Of a DNA stretch of 64,000 nucleotides, positions 32,712-42,600 are shown one piece after another. Position 1 is the first letter of the stretch, and the number at the start of each line of letters is the position of its first letter. This DNA comes from Rhynchopus sp. YZ270_cl-10 (Eukaryota; Euglenozoa; Diplonemea; Diplonemida; Diplonemidae), in contig OZ037878.1 of assembly GCA_964035575.1 (NCBI GenBank), forward strand, positions 124,001 to 188,000, written 5' to 3'. The notes under the pieces are model-generated. The model did not search any database and was not told the origin of the DNA. It saw only the letters and a list, made by a program, of their open reading frames with translations. Made by a program: the position numbers and the translations under genes.

Positions 32712-33513
32712 CAGGGTTTTTTCTAGGGGGGGACGGGGGGGGGGGGGGGGGGGACGGCGTCCCCCCCCAGATTTTGGGGGGAAACGCGTCCCCCCCCGGG
32801 GGGGGGGACGCATTTTGACTTGGGAAAAAAAGGATATGGGGGGTGGTTGGGGTCACCCGCACAGACCCCCCATTTGGGACACCACGACGTAACCCGCACC
32901 AGAAAAAAGGGGGAGGCAGGGAGTCGAGCGCGTCTTATCCTTCCTGGCATCATTGTGAAGAGGATATAGCGAGGTGAAGTTTCAGACCGTGCCCCCAATT
33001 CACTCAATCTTTGCACCATTTGACGGACCGAACAAAGAGTGAGAATAAGGGATCGGCAAAAATCAAAAAAGTAGCGTACCGTGCGCCTGCGGCGCAACTC
33101 AAAACTTATGAGCGGAATCACACAGCCCTCTACCATAGTTTGGCTGTACAAATGTTCAATTTTAGGTCACATTTTTTTGAAATGTTGCGTACCGTGGCTT
33201 CGCCAGAAAGTTCTGATATCACGACCGCCGTTTCTTGTACTAGGGAAGGTTCCGTGGAACATGAGAAAAAGGGTTGGTTCTTGATGTACGTTACCATCCC
33301 ACGTTATCACGTATTTACGTGAAATGAACGGGCTTTTTTGCGCGGAGCGCGAAATATTTTGACCCCTTTTTGGACATATCTTCACGGTTTTGGAAAAATT
33401 TTCCATGAAGATAAGCGGAAACCCTGCTTGCACCTGCGAAAAAAAAAATTTTTTGGGCGGGTTTTTTGCGTCCCCCCCCAGATCTGAAAAAAAAAATCCT
33501 AGAAAAAACCCTG
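32712..33513. mobile_element. hAT-like non-autonomous transposon E5 (802 bp)
   Basis: The inverted ends are perfect over 16 bp: CAGGGTTTTTTCTAGG and CCTAGAAAAAACCCTG. A 7-bp duplication CTGATTT flanks it at 32705-32711 and 33514-33520, one short of the usual 8. It carries the boxes GCGTACCGTGCGCCTGCGG near 33074 and GCGTACCGTGGCTTCGCCAG near 33187, and a GCGCGGAGCGCG hairpin near 33339. Left subterminal G-runs alternate with C-runs and can fold back strongly. Confidence 0.85.
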
Positions 33514-33710
33514 CTGATTTCAATAAAAAAAAGAGGGCAAACTAAAAAAGGAAGATGTGATCTGTGATATGGGCATCTCTCTCACACAAAACACAAAAGG
33601 CGCTGAAAATACCTTTTTTTTTTTTTGAAACCCCTACAGCACGTCCAGAACAGTGTCCCCTTTTGGTAAAGATACAACCGTCTTCGGGGTATTGAAAAAA
33701 AAAAGACTAC

Positions 33711-33765
33711 TGGTGCTCCGGAGGGTCGATATTGACAGGTCGCTGACCGATTTCCCATAGCACCA
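33711..33765. mobile_element. 55-bp MITE with TGGTGCT ends
   Basis: It begins TGGTGCTCCGG and ends AGCACCA, with ACTAC on the left and ACTAG on the right as an imperfect duplication. It shares GTCGATATTGACAGGTCGC with the element at 15086-15197. A tRNA-like acceptor stem is another reading of the ends, but there are no A or B boxes in the right places. Confidence 0.5.
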
Positions 33766-34374
33766 ACTAGAGAAAAAGCAACGAAGGTATCACTGTACTC
33801 CACACTTCCGTCGCGCACTTCGGCATGCACTTGATTGATCTTACCAATAACTAGCGATGCTGTGAGGAAAAAGAGATTTTTTTAAAAGAAGAAGAAAAAA
33901 AGTAACGTATGTCTCTTCACTGCACTCCTCAAAATAAAACGGCAAAAAAAAAAAAATGGAAGAAATTAGTTTCATATACTTTCACATCAAAGAAGAGAAA
34001 GTACAAAGGACGTTCTATCTGCCGTATCGAAGTACAAATTATCGACCGTAAAAAAAGGTCGAACTTCCAGAAAAATCCTGAAAAGGTCGAACATTAGTAC
34101 GATCGATAATTTTTGTACGACGGTAGATACAACCTTGTTTCTTTTGGAAGAAACAAAAAAAAGAATATTTTTTGGTAAGGTGAACACAAGCCTCTTTGAG
34201 TTTAAGTTACCTCTGAAAAAGAAAAAGGGGTGGGGATGTTCTGTGCATAGCGCATAGATACCCTGTGAAGACAATGTCTCTTGAGAGAAGGGGAAAAAAA
34301 AAACGAAAAGTTTGTAAGATGAACCACATTTGGTTGGGTGGAAAGAAAGCAAGTGTAACGGATGAATGTGTTTT

Positions 34375-34481
34375 GTACCGTGAATGTAAATATGTTGGAC
34401 CGTAATAATGTTGGAACGAACGAGCGTTTTTTTGGGCAGTTCCAACATTATTACGTTCCAACATATTTACATTTACGGTAC
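34375..34481. repeat. Foldback repeat with 43-base arms
   Basis: The arm at 34375-34417 (starting GTACCGTGAATGTAAATATG) is mirrored at 34439-34481 with only a few mismatches and a 21-base loop. It would form a very stable hairpin in DNA or RNA. Confidence 0.85.
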
Positions 34482-35120
34482 GTTAAGACACACACAATGT
34501 CTTTAAAGACAGCGAAACTGAAAATGAAAAATGAAAAATGAAACTGAAACAAAAGATAGGCTGAAAGTGCAAACGCCGTCTCCGTTCATCGGCAGACGCA
34601 GGGCACTGAAGAACAAAGTGTCATTTTGTCGTTCCCTCACCTCCCACTTCGTTGTTTTTGATGCGTTGACGCTTCCACACACTATCTTTCACCTATTGAG
34701 TAGGTGGTGTTGCGGAGCACGGTTGGGTGAGTGAACGATATGACACTTTCCAAAATAGTGCGCGTTTAAAAAAAAAACAGTGCACACCATGAAATGGAGA
34801 AAGCACCGAAAAGACAGAAGAATATCGAAAAAAAAAGAAAAAAAAATGAATGGGGCCCACGCACATACACACACGTCCTTTTTTTTGAAAGCAGATAAAA
34901 AAAAAAGGAGAAATGATAGCGCAACCAAAAATATAACTGAATGACACATTTTTTTTTGTCATAACAGTTCGAAACGTAACTCTTTTTTTGATAAAAAAAC
35001 ATTAGGAAATCAAAAAAAAAATTTTTTTTGATGAAGCACAAAAAACCACGCAAAAAAAAAAAAACCAAAAAAAATTCTTTCTTTTTGGGTGATCCCCCAA
35101 AACGTTTACCCCCTAACTAC

Positions 35121-36443
35121 CTATCGCAAAAAGTGCTCAGGATTCAACGTCGCGGGTCTTCCCCTCGCGCTCATTTCCTTTTCCTTGAGGCGTTCCTGCG
35201 CACGAGAGAGCTCGAATTTTGTTTGGAATTCTTGATGCTCTGTATTGGTTGTGGCAAAGCGCTGGGCATGCTGGTTGGGCTGCAGATGGGTGCTGCCGTT
35301 AGGCGCGAAGCAGGGGTGCTGAAGGGCTTGCGCTGCCGTGATCCTGGACGCCGTCTCCACCGAGAGCATTGCACGAAGCACATCCTGGAGCTGCGCCTCC
35401 TTCGGGTCACTGCTACTCTGAAAGAGGTACTCCCACGCACGGCTCCCTCCACTACCACTCTCCACGCTATGATCCGATTCAGTTGGTGATTCATACACTG
35501 CCTTTGAGCTTGGTGTTGATGGCGCTGTGGACGGCGCAGTCGACGGCGCTGTGCTTGGACACGACGGACTAGAAAAGGGTGAAAACCCTTCAAATACCGA
35601 CGGCTTTGTTGGTGGCGCCCAAGCTTGCGAGCCGCGCGTTGAAGAATAGATTGACTCAAGCATGGCAGCGGAGGCTTCTGCCCCAGAGAGGGATGTGTCA
35701 GCATGGAATAGAGGCATCCCACAGCAGACAATCTCTGCTGTCACGCAGGCAAGAGACCAGATATCGCAAGATGGGTGTACAGCATGCGGGCGTCCCTCCA
35801 GAACCTCGGGTGCACGGTACCAGAGCGTCCCGATCTGCCACCCTGCGGCATCACAGTCAGGCCCAGCATCATTAGTAGCACAGCAATGGTTAAAGTCGAC
35901 CAGCTTCACATTATACCTCCCATCCGCAGTCGTCAAGATGTTCTCAGGTTTGACATCACAATGCGCAAACCCGTTTTCATGCATATCCCTCAGAGACAAA
36001 AGAATCTGCTTCAACACTAAGCACGCAAACTTCACCCGATGAGGCCTTGCAGCGCGTTTGTAAGAAACCCCTGTGTTTGCCTGAGTGAGAAGGGATGATC
36101 CAAGGCGTTCGAACACCAAGACAACGTGCGGTGCGGGGCTGCCTGGTGCAAGGAAGTAGCCGAAGAAGCGCACAATATTGCTGCTTTTACACTGTATTTT
36201 GACGTCCTGGAGCTTCTTCGCTTCGTGCGAGGCGGCAATCCCCGAGCGTGTCTCTGCAGTGTATATCTTAAGCGCCACCTGAGACGGTGCACTCCCGTCC
36301 ACTCCGGAGTACGCTGCCCCCCACACCTGGCTGCCGGCACACCGCGCCAGGCATTCATCCGCAACAAACTGCCCCCAAGGCGTCTCCAGGCACTGTCCCT
36401 TCTCAAGCTGCAGGTGTAGCGTGGTCGGGCATGTTGTGGTCAT
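35121..36443 (-). CDS. Protein kinase, CMGC (DYRK/CLK-like), with HCD and DFN motifs
   Basis: 440 residues from the ATG at 36443, without introns. Kinase motifs in order: VALKIY (ATP lysine), the alpha-C Glu in SHEAKKL, HCDVKPENIL in place of HRD, LVDFN in place of DFG, GTLWYRAPEVL in the activation segment, and CDIWSLACV. The catalytic Asp, the Lys after it, and the metal-binding Asp are kept, so activity is likely despite the Arg-to-Cys and Gly-to-Asn changes. KPEN suggests Ser/Thr specificity. The C-lobe carries a low-complexity insert (APSTAPSTAPSTPSS). The pyrimidine tract CTCTTTCCAG ends 18 bases before the ATG and is a good spliced-leader acceptor. The exact subfamily is unsure. Confidence 0.85.
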   Translation of the reverse strand: MTTTCPTTLHLQLEKGQCLETPWGQFVADECLARCAGSQVWGAAYSGVDGSAPSQVALKIYTAETRSGIAASHEAKKLQDVKIQCKSSNIVRFFGYFLAPGSPAPHVVLVFERLGSSLLTQANTGVSYKRAARPHRVKFACLVLKQILLSLRDMHENGFAHCDVKPENILTTADGRYNVKLVDFNHCCATNDAGPDCDAAGWQIGTLWYRAPEVLEGRPHAVHPSCDIWSLACVTAEIVCCGMPLFHADTSLSGAEASAAMLESIYSSTRGSQAWAPPTKPSVFEGFSPFSSPSCPSTAPSTAPSTAPSTPSSKAVYESPTESDHSVESGSGGSRAWEYLFQSSSDPKEAQLQDVLRAMLSVETASRITAAQALQHPCFAPNGSTHLQPNQHAQRFATTNTEHQEFQTKFELSRAQERLKEKEMSARGRPATLNPEHFLR

Positions 36444-36454
36444 GTCTTTTTGTA

Positions 36455-36475
36455 GCCCTCCTGGAAAGAGATAAA
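36455..36475 (-). promoter_or_regulatory. Candidate spliced-leader acceptor of the kinase gene
   Basis: The minus strand reads ATCTCTTTCCAG, ending at 36461, then a 17-base leader and the ATG. There is no donor in the right place for a cis intron. Confidence 0.5.
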
Positions 36476-37082
36476 GTGGCGTATGTTGCAGGTGAAAGGA
36501 TAAAGTATTGTCTATATTTTGAAGAAAAAGAGATTCTTTTTTGAAATCTGTTTTGAGAAAGTTTTGCCCCTTATGCGCGATTTTTTGTCTGGGGAATAAA
36601 ATGTTGAAAGTTCTGAGCATGCAGAAGAAAAAAAACCACAAAAAGAAACCCCCTCCTGCTGTGGCAACAGCTGGCGTGGGGGGGAAAAAGAAAAGTGCCT
36701 TCGAGAGGGAAAAAAATGGACCTATTCTGAGAATTTTTTTGTATTATTTCCTCAACAACGTTTCATATATTTCATGCATAGCTTTTTTGGGGGTGATGAA
36801 GACGGAAGTCTTTTTCACCCCACAAAAAAAAAACTGTAGTTGTTGATGCAGGCACCTCCGACTGACCCACGTACGATGTCAGCCATCCGGATGAAAGCAT
36901 AAGTACCCTGCGGACTACAACAAAAAAAAAAGATACGATGAACCCCTCATATACCTGGGGTTGCATAGAAAAATACACTACAATGGTTCACGAAACCCAA
37001 AGACTTCCCATATCCATCCCCTTCTACATCTTTCTTCTTTTGCATTTCATTTAACAGACAGCTGCATCCGAACATAAAAGCA
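36476..37082. other. Spacer with S1 repeat
   Basis: No gene is seen. An S1 copy (GATGCAGGCACCTCCGACTG and the following bases) lies at 36836-36916. Read on the minus strand, S1 includes TGGGTCAGTCGG, close to a polymerase III A box, so a tRNA-derived SINE is possible; I see no B box. Confidence 0.5.
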
Positions 37083-39113
37083 CTACTGAAAGTCTCGCAT
37101 CTCCTTCATGCAGTCAAAGAGCTTCGGAAAGCGGCTTGGCGCTGGGTCAGCGTGGGGAGGTGCGGGGAGATATCCCCAATCTACGCGCCCTTTTTTTTGC
37201 GCTTTCCACTCCATCTGCACACCGGGGAGCACGGTTCTGTCGATGCTGATGGTGAGACGCTTTTTGCTTTCCCTCTGCACCATGAAGCGTTTCCCACGGG
37301 AGCGCGAAAGCCTCAGGGCATATGCGTTCCTTTGCACCCCTGGGTGACCCGCAGACTCATCGAGTAATTCATCTGCTTCACTCACAGGTCCAAACCGAAG
37401 ACACTGTGCAGGAATATGCGAGGCGGGAATACTGCTCTTACAATGGTACGTTGTGACCGGGATGTCTGTGACCAAATGCGCTTGCGTCTCGCCCTCATGG
37501 GGTAGACCTGAGCACACCCCAGAGGGGCTCTGTTTGATGAGGTCGGCCAGTTTTGTTTCTTCGTCTTCCGTTCCTCGAAGTGCCTGCATGACGGTCATAA
37601 CGTCGGCAGGTAGCGGAAGCCCCGGAGAGTCCGGGAATTTGACGCAATGAATGAGAATGTCCAACGCAAAGCAGTCCAGCTCAAGAGTAGCCTTGATGTC
37701 GTGAACGCTTGCAGGATAGGTAGGGCGGCGGCCAGAGAGGACCCCGCCTAAGGTGAGGAGGCGGTGGTGCAGTTGCGGCACCCATTTGTTTTTGGCGCGA
37801 AGTGATTTGACACGTGCCTCGCTTTCTTCTAGGAGGTCTTGCAACTCCTCGACGCACATTGGAGCGAGAAGGCTGGCTTCGTTGTTCTTTGCACGACGTT
37901 GTTCTGCTTTGAGATGTTCACTTCGGAGCTGCTCTGTACGTTCCACTGCACTGCATAAATCACGTTGTGCTTCATGCAGCGACTTCTCCAATGCCCCCTG
38001 TGTGTCCTCACTGTTCCGTAAATTTTGTCGCAAAGTGGCGAGCTTTCCCTCATAATCCACCTCTCTGTCCCTGTAGTTCGTTTGGATGAGCTCAATGCGT
38101 TCTGCAGACTGTCGTTGTTCTGCCTCGGCGCGGACGGCGTCTTGCACAAAGGCAGCGACCTGGTTTTCGAGGGAACTGTTTTTCTGCTCAATGTCCTTGA
38201 TGTGTTGGTGCAGCCTGGTGTTCTCCTCCTTCAGCTCTTTGAGGCCAGAGAGGGCAACACATTGTTGCAGGTTGTCTTCAGTGCTCATGAGGCTGTGTTC
38301 GTAGAGGTCTGCTGCACGGCGACGTTCGGAGGCGCGAATCAAAGCGTCGCGTCGTGGGCACATCTCCACGACCCTGCGCAGCTTGAGAGTAAGGTTGCGT
38401 ATGGTGAGCAGATGTGTCTGCTTGAGAACGTCCTTCCGGCGAATCACCTCATCCAGTTTGGCGGTGTTCAGGGAAGAGTCGGACACCCGTTTCGTCTGGT
38501 CGCGGACCTGGAATTTCAAGACATTGGAAGCCTCAAGCAGCTCGTCTCGCTCCTTCTGCAGTACAGCCAGGCTGTTCTGCAGTCGCGCCTTCGCTGCGAG
38601 GGCTGCAGCACAGTCGCGTTTTAGACCCGCAATTTCATCGTGCATATCGCTCTTCGATGCATACGTGTCTTCCGCTTTGTAGAACGATTCGAGTTCGAGC
38701 GCACGTTGCGAGGCTTTGGTTGCACTGAACTGGAGGGAGGACTCGGATTTGCGGAGGCTGAGGATGACGCGCTGGTCTTCTCTGACGACGGCGTGGAGGC
38801 GTGCCTTGTCGTCTTCGAGCGTCGCGACGGACTCTGCGAGCGCTTCAGCCTTCTGGCGGTACTGCTCGCACTTCTGCTGCTCCAGCTGCAAGATGTGCAG
38901 AGGCACACTCACATCCGCTTCTGCCTGCACCGGCCCCGTGTCCTTCTCCTTCTTCAGCAACTGATACATCTCCTCCTGCAACATCTGCTGGCTGCTCCGC
39001 TGCTGCAGCAGAAGGTCTGCCTTCTGGCGTGCATCCAGCTTTACCAACGGAGGCTTCCGGTGTTGCAGGTGCTGTTCTCCACGTCCCGCTGCGTCGTCAC
39101 GTCGGAAGGACAT
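37083..39113 (-). CDS. Coiled-coil protein of unknown function
   Basis: 676 residues from an ATG, one frame. Residues about 25-470 are dense heptads with few breaks (blocks such as LKRDCAAALAAKARLQNSL), typical of cytoskeletal or centrosomal coiled coils. The last 200 residues are different: a hydrophobic helical part (ELDCFALDILIHCVKF), a Cys-containing part, and a basic stretch SRGKRFMVQRESKKRL, then WGYLPAPPHADPAPSRFPK. I do not recognise the family. A second ATG seven bases upstream is out of frame. It lies between the kinase and the large IQ/LRR gene on the same strand. Confidence 0.8.
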   Translation of the reverse strand: MSFRRDDAAGRGEQHLQHRKPPLVKLDARQKADLLLQQRSSQQMLQEEMYQLLKKEKDTGPVQAEADVSVPLHILQLEQQKCEQYRQKAEALAESVATLEDDKARLHAVVREDQRVILSLRKSESSLQFSATKASQRALELESFYKAEDTYASKSDMHDEIAGLKRDCAAALAAKARLQNSLAVLQKERDELLEASNVLKFQVRDQTKRVSDSSLNTAKLDEVIRRKDVLKQTHLLTIRNLTLKLRRVVEMCPRRDALIRASERRRAADLYEHSLMSTEDNLQQCVALSGLKELKEENTRLHQHIKDIEQKNSSLENQVAAFVQDAVRAEAEQRQSAERIELIQTNYRDREVDYEGKLATLRQNLRNSEDTQGALEKSLHEAQRDLCSAVERTEQLRSEHLKAEQRRAKNNEASLLAPMCVEELQDLLEESEARVKSLRAKNKWVPQLHHRLLTLGGVLSGRRPTYPASVHDIKATLELDCFALDILIHCVKFPDSPGLPLPADVMTVMQALRGTEDEETKLADLIKQSPSGVCSGLPHEGETQAHLVTDIPVTTYHCKSSIPASHIPAQCLRFGPVSEADELLDESAGHPGVQRNAYALRLSRSRGKRFMVQRESKKRLTISIDRTVLPGVQMEWKAQKKGRVDWGYLPAPPHADPAPSRFPKLFDCMKEMRDFQ

Positions 39114-39530
39114 CGTGCATCCTTTGAGGTGGGAAGGAATGGGGTAGAGGAGGAGGAGAAGGGAAAGAAAGAAGACGAAAATGTAAAGCGGGGCTGTGGT
39201 TTTGTGTCAGTTTTGTTGGGAGGGAGGGAGGGAAGGAGAGGAAGGGGAAAATAGAAAGTTCGTCCTTTTAGCGTCGTTATTTAAAAGTGTTAGTTTAAGT
39301 TTGGGGGGTGGTTTGAGGGGAAATATTGGCAAAACAAAAAATGCCATGCTATGCTTTGTCAAAAGCCGAGTCAAAAAAGACCACCTGAAGGAGCAGAGAG
39401 AGGGGGCTTATTTACTTAGGTTATAATGAAAGATGAAAAAAGAGAACTGAAGCGGAAGCTTCGCAAAAACTCTTCTTTTATCCATTTTGTTTTTTGACGA
39501 TTTACCGTTTTCGAATATTTTATTTTTTCT

Positions 39531-39568
39531 TTTGATAATTCTGTTGCCTGCAGGCTACAATCTTCACT
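39531..39568. repeat. GATAATT...TCTTCAC motif in the 3' flank
   Basis: A copy of the motif described at 3981-4018, about 105 bases beyond the stop codon of the IQ/LRR gene, in the same orientation. Confidence 0.4.
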
Positions 39569-39672
39569 TTATGAAGTACTTACAGCCTTCGTCATAAAAA
39601 GAGAAAATAAACCATTGAAAAAAGGCAACAATTTCCTCAATGGACAATCTGGCAAGAGAGAGGAGAGAGAAG

Positions 39673-42600
39673 CTATTCTGGGGGATTTTTAAAAACGCTT
39701 GTCTCCTCTTCCTCTTCTGCCTCTTCCTCCTCCTCTTCTCCCTCCGTGGTTCGCTGTGCTGTCATGTTCCATACACTTCGAAGGATTTGCTCATCTATGT
39801 CGTTCCCATCAAGCATCACAGTATGAACGTGTTTATTGATCTTCACAGAACCCATCAGCTGCACAGCACCGTCTTGGGTCAGGAGGTTGTCTCGCAGACT
39901 GATGGAATTGAAAAAAATTGACAAAAAAAAAACAATTTTACGTGCATACTCTATTCTCCTGAGCCGCGTTGAAAACTCTACTACACGGGAAAGCAGCACC
40001 ATAGCGACGTCCGTCAGCAGGTTCCCTCTTAGGGTCAGACTCTTCAGACATCTATTCCGTCTGAGCGCTGGGATACATCCTTCTAGGTCCTTATCAGTCA
40101 ACCCCTTCTCGCCTAGGTCCACATCTACCTGAGTCAGCATGGTGCCTCCTAACGTCTGTCTCTGTAAACCTCGCTGCAGAACCCGCAGTTTCCGGAGCTG
40201 TGTGCGTCGTTCTTCAAGAACCCCATTCTCCGCACGCACACCTGCCACACCCACACCAATCGCACAGACCGGGTCCTTTGCAGGCAACCTCTTTGTTTGT
40301 GGTACAGAGTCCACAATATCCCCTTTCATGAGCACCGCACCCCCTGAAGTGCCAGGTATATGCGCGCTGAGATGAAATGCACGGGAAACTGGTGTGTGGT
40401 ACACCTCGGTTTTCATGGGATCGGTGTCCTCGGTGATGGGGTAGACAACCAATTCACCGCCTGAGCGGACCGCGACAACACAGTCCACTCCATCTTCATA
40501 AGGGATGAGGACTCCACGGGTGTGCGAACCTGGCCGTTCAAAAACCTCCTCCAGCTCAATGTCGCCTGCATCTGAGAAGCTTACGTCAATTAGACGAAGA
40601 GAGTTGAAACTGCTTACACAGAGCATAGGACCTCCTTCAGACGTTCCCAGGGTGACGCTGACGACCCCTTCGGTTAAGGGGAGAAGTGGTTCTACTGCGG
40701 ATATGTAGAAGATGTCACCTTTGCCTGCGTTTGCGCCGAGAAGGATGAAGTCGGTGTTGGATGCGTTGAGGAGAACGAAGTAGTGGCAGTCGTCCTTGAC
40801 ATATGCATGCGAAAGACGTGAGAAGCCGAACACAACAAGCTTTCTGCTGAGCTCCTTCAGAATTGTTGCAGTGCCGTCGTCGGCGAACACCGCCAAGCCA
40901 AACTCCCCCGACTCAGTAGAGTAATACGCTGCCGCAAAGGAGTCGCCCAGCTCAAAGCAGATCACCTCCGTCCACAACTCCTCCCATTGGCACGACAACA
41001 GCTCCTCCCACACCCGAGAGGCGCCTAGACGGCAAAGGGAAAGCTTTCCTTCAGAATAAAACGACGCACATCTTGTATCACCATTGTTAAATGCGGAGGT
41101 AACCGCATTTGGTTTGCACGCCTTTCCTAGAGAAAGCGATTTGACTGGAATGTCTAAACGCTTCCTTTGCGCAGGGTTGATGCACGCAACGTGTTCTGGC
41201 ATGAAGACTAATACGACGGATTGATCTGGGTCGTGTATTGACAGCCGTCGTTGTGATGCTGACGACATACGTGGAGCGTCACGTTGCGAAGCACTTGACA
41301 AATGCGTAGTTGCTGCAGAATTCATATTACGCACTATCTCTGCAGACCCTGGTCGAATAGGAAACGCCACCGTCGAGCAAGACAGTCTTGGACACAACAT
41401 ATTCCGGCTTCCTTCCATAGGGTCCAACCTCGGCGTGCCTGGTGCGACGTTAAAGCTGCGTCTCTGCCCTCTGTTGTGCACCTCTGCAGGGTTGATGAAG
41501 AAGGAGTGCTTCCGCCGTCTCTTGTCGGAGTACTCGAGAGCCTCCGTCGCTACCTGCAGCATTTTGTCGATGTGCTTGACCTTTGTGTCCAGGATGTCGA
41601 GGTTCTCGTTGTGCTCCTTGCCGTCTTGCACCATAGTTTCGAACACCTGCCCCTTCGTCTCCCGCAGCCTCCCCTTGCATGCGTCCAGCTTCTCCGCGGC
41701 GTGTCGATACGCTTCCGCCCTCTCCTTCTCCATCTCAACACATTTTCCTTGCAACGCATTGCTTGCGACAGCCAGCGGGGAGAGGTCCTTTAGGATAGGC
41801 GCTTTGGCGCCTGCAAGACGTACACATTCGAGGACACGCTCTGATTTGACTCGGAGGCAAACCTGTGCAAGGTCTGCATGTGCGCGGGCCTCGGAGCGGA
41901 AAATTGCGGCTGCACCCTTTTGAAATTCCTGTAAAGTCCGCTGCTTCAACAGGCGTGTCTGATGTGCTATCTTGCGGATGAAGTTCGCAAGAATCATCCT
42001 CCTCGCTTCAGCCGCATTGCGGGCCAGACCTACCCGCCATGCTTGTTGAATCCTTATACAAGCAAGACGGCGTTCACGACCCCTCAAAACCATTCTTTTA
42101 ATTAACGTCGCCGCATTGATCTTTCTCGCCAACGTTCTCGCATACATCCTTGCAAGACCAACGGGACTGCAAAGGGAACGAATTTTGTCGACCCTCCTTT
42201 CGCGTACACGAAGCCGAGCAACACGACTGCGACAAAGTCGTTGGATGCACATTGCAGCAGACCACTGTGCCACATCGTCTGGTCGGCATGTTTCTACTGC
42301 GATACAACTGTTTTTAACAGAAACGTTGACAACGCGACGAGGCTGCCGCACTGTCACCCCCGCACGGCTGACACTCGACAACGCTGCCAACGCAACCAAC
42401 AATTCTCTGCAGTCAGCATCTTTCTCCAACGCCTTATGAACCTCCTCCACTACCTCCGCTGAGGTGGAGGACACACCTGGGCGCATCACCACATTGTCCA
42501 TCAGGGATTCGGACTTCCATCGACAGACATCCCCTAACAGACGTTCCAACGCAAGCTTCGTAGACAGAAGACGCGACAGACGGACCCTTGCAAACATCTG

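Larger units (their letters stand above)
33521..35120. other. Spacer with foldback repeats
   Basis: No gene is seen. It holds the small MITE at 33711-33765, a looser inverted pair GTACAAATTATCGA and TCGATAATTTTTGTAC at about 34032-34118, and the foldback at 34375-34481. The rest is A/T-rich with homopolymers. Confidence 0.5.
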
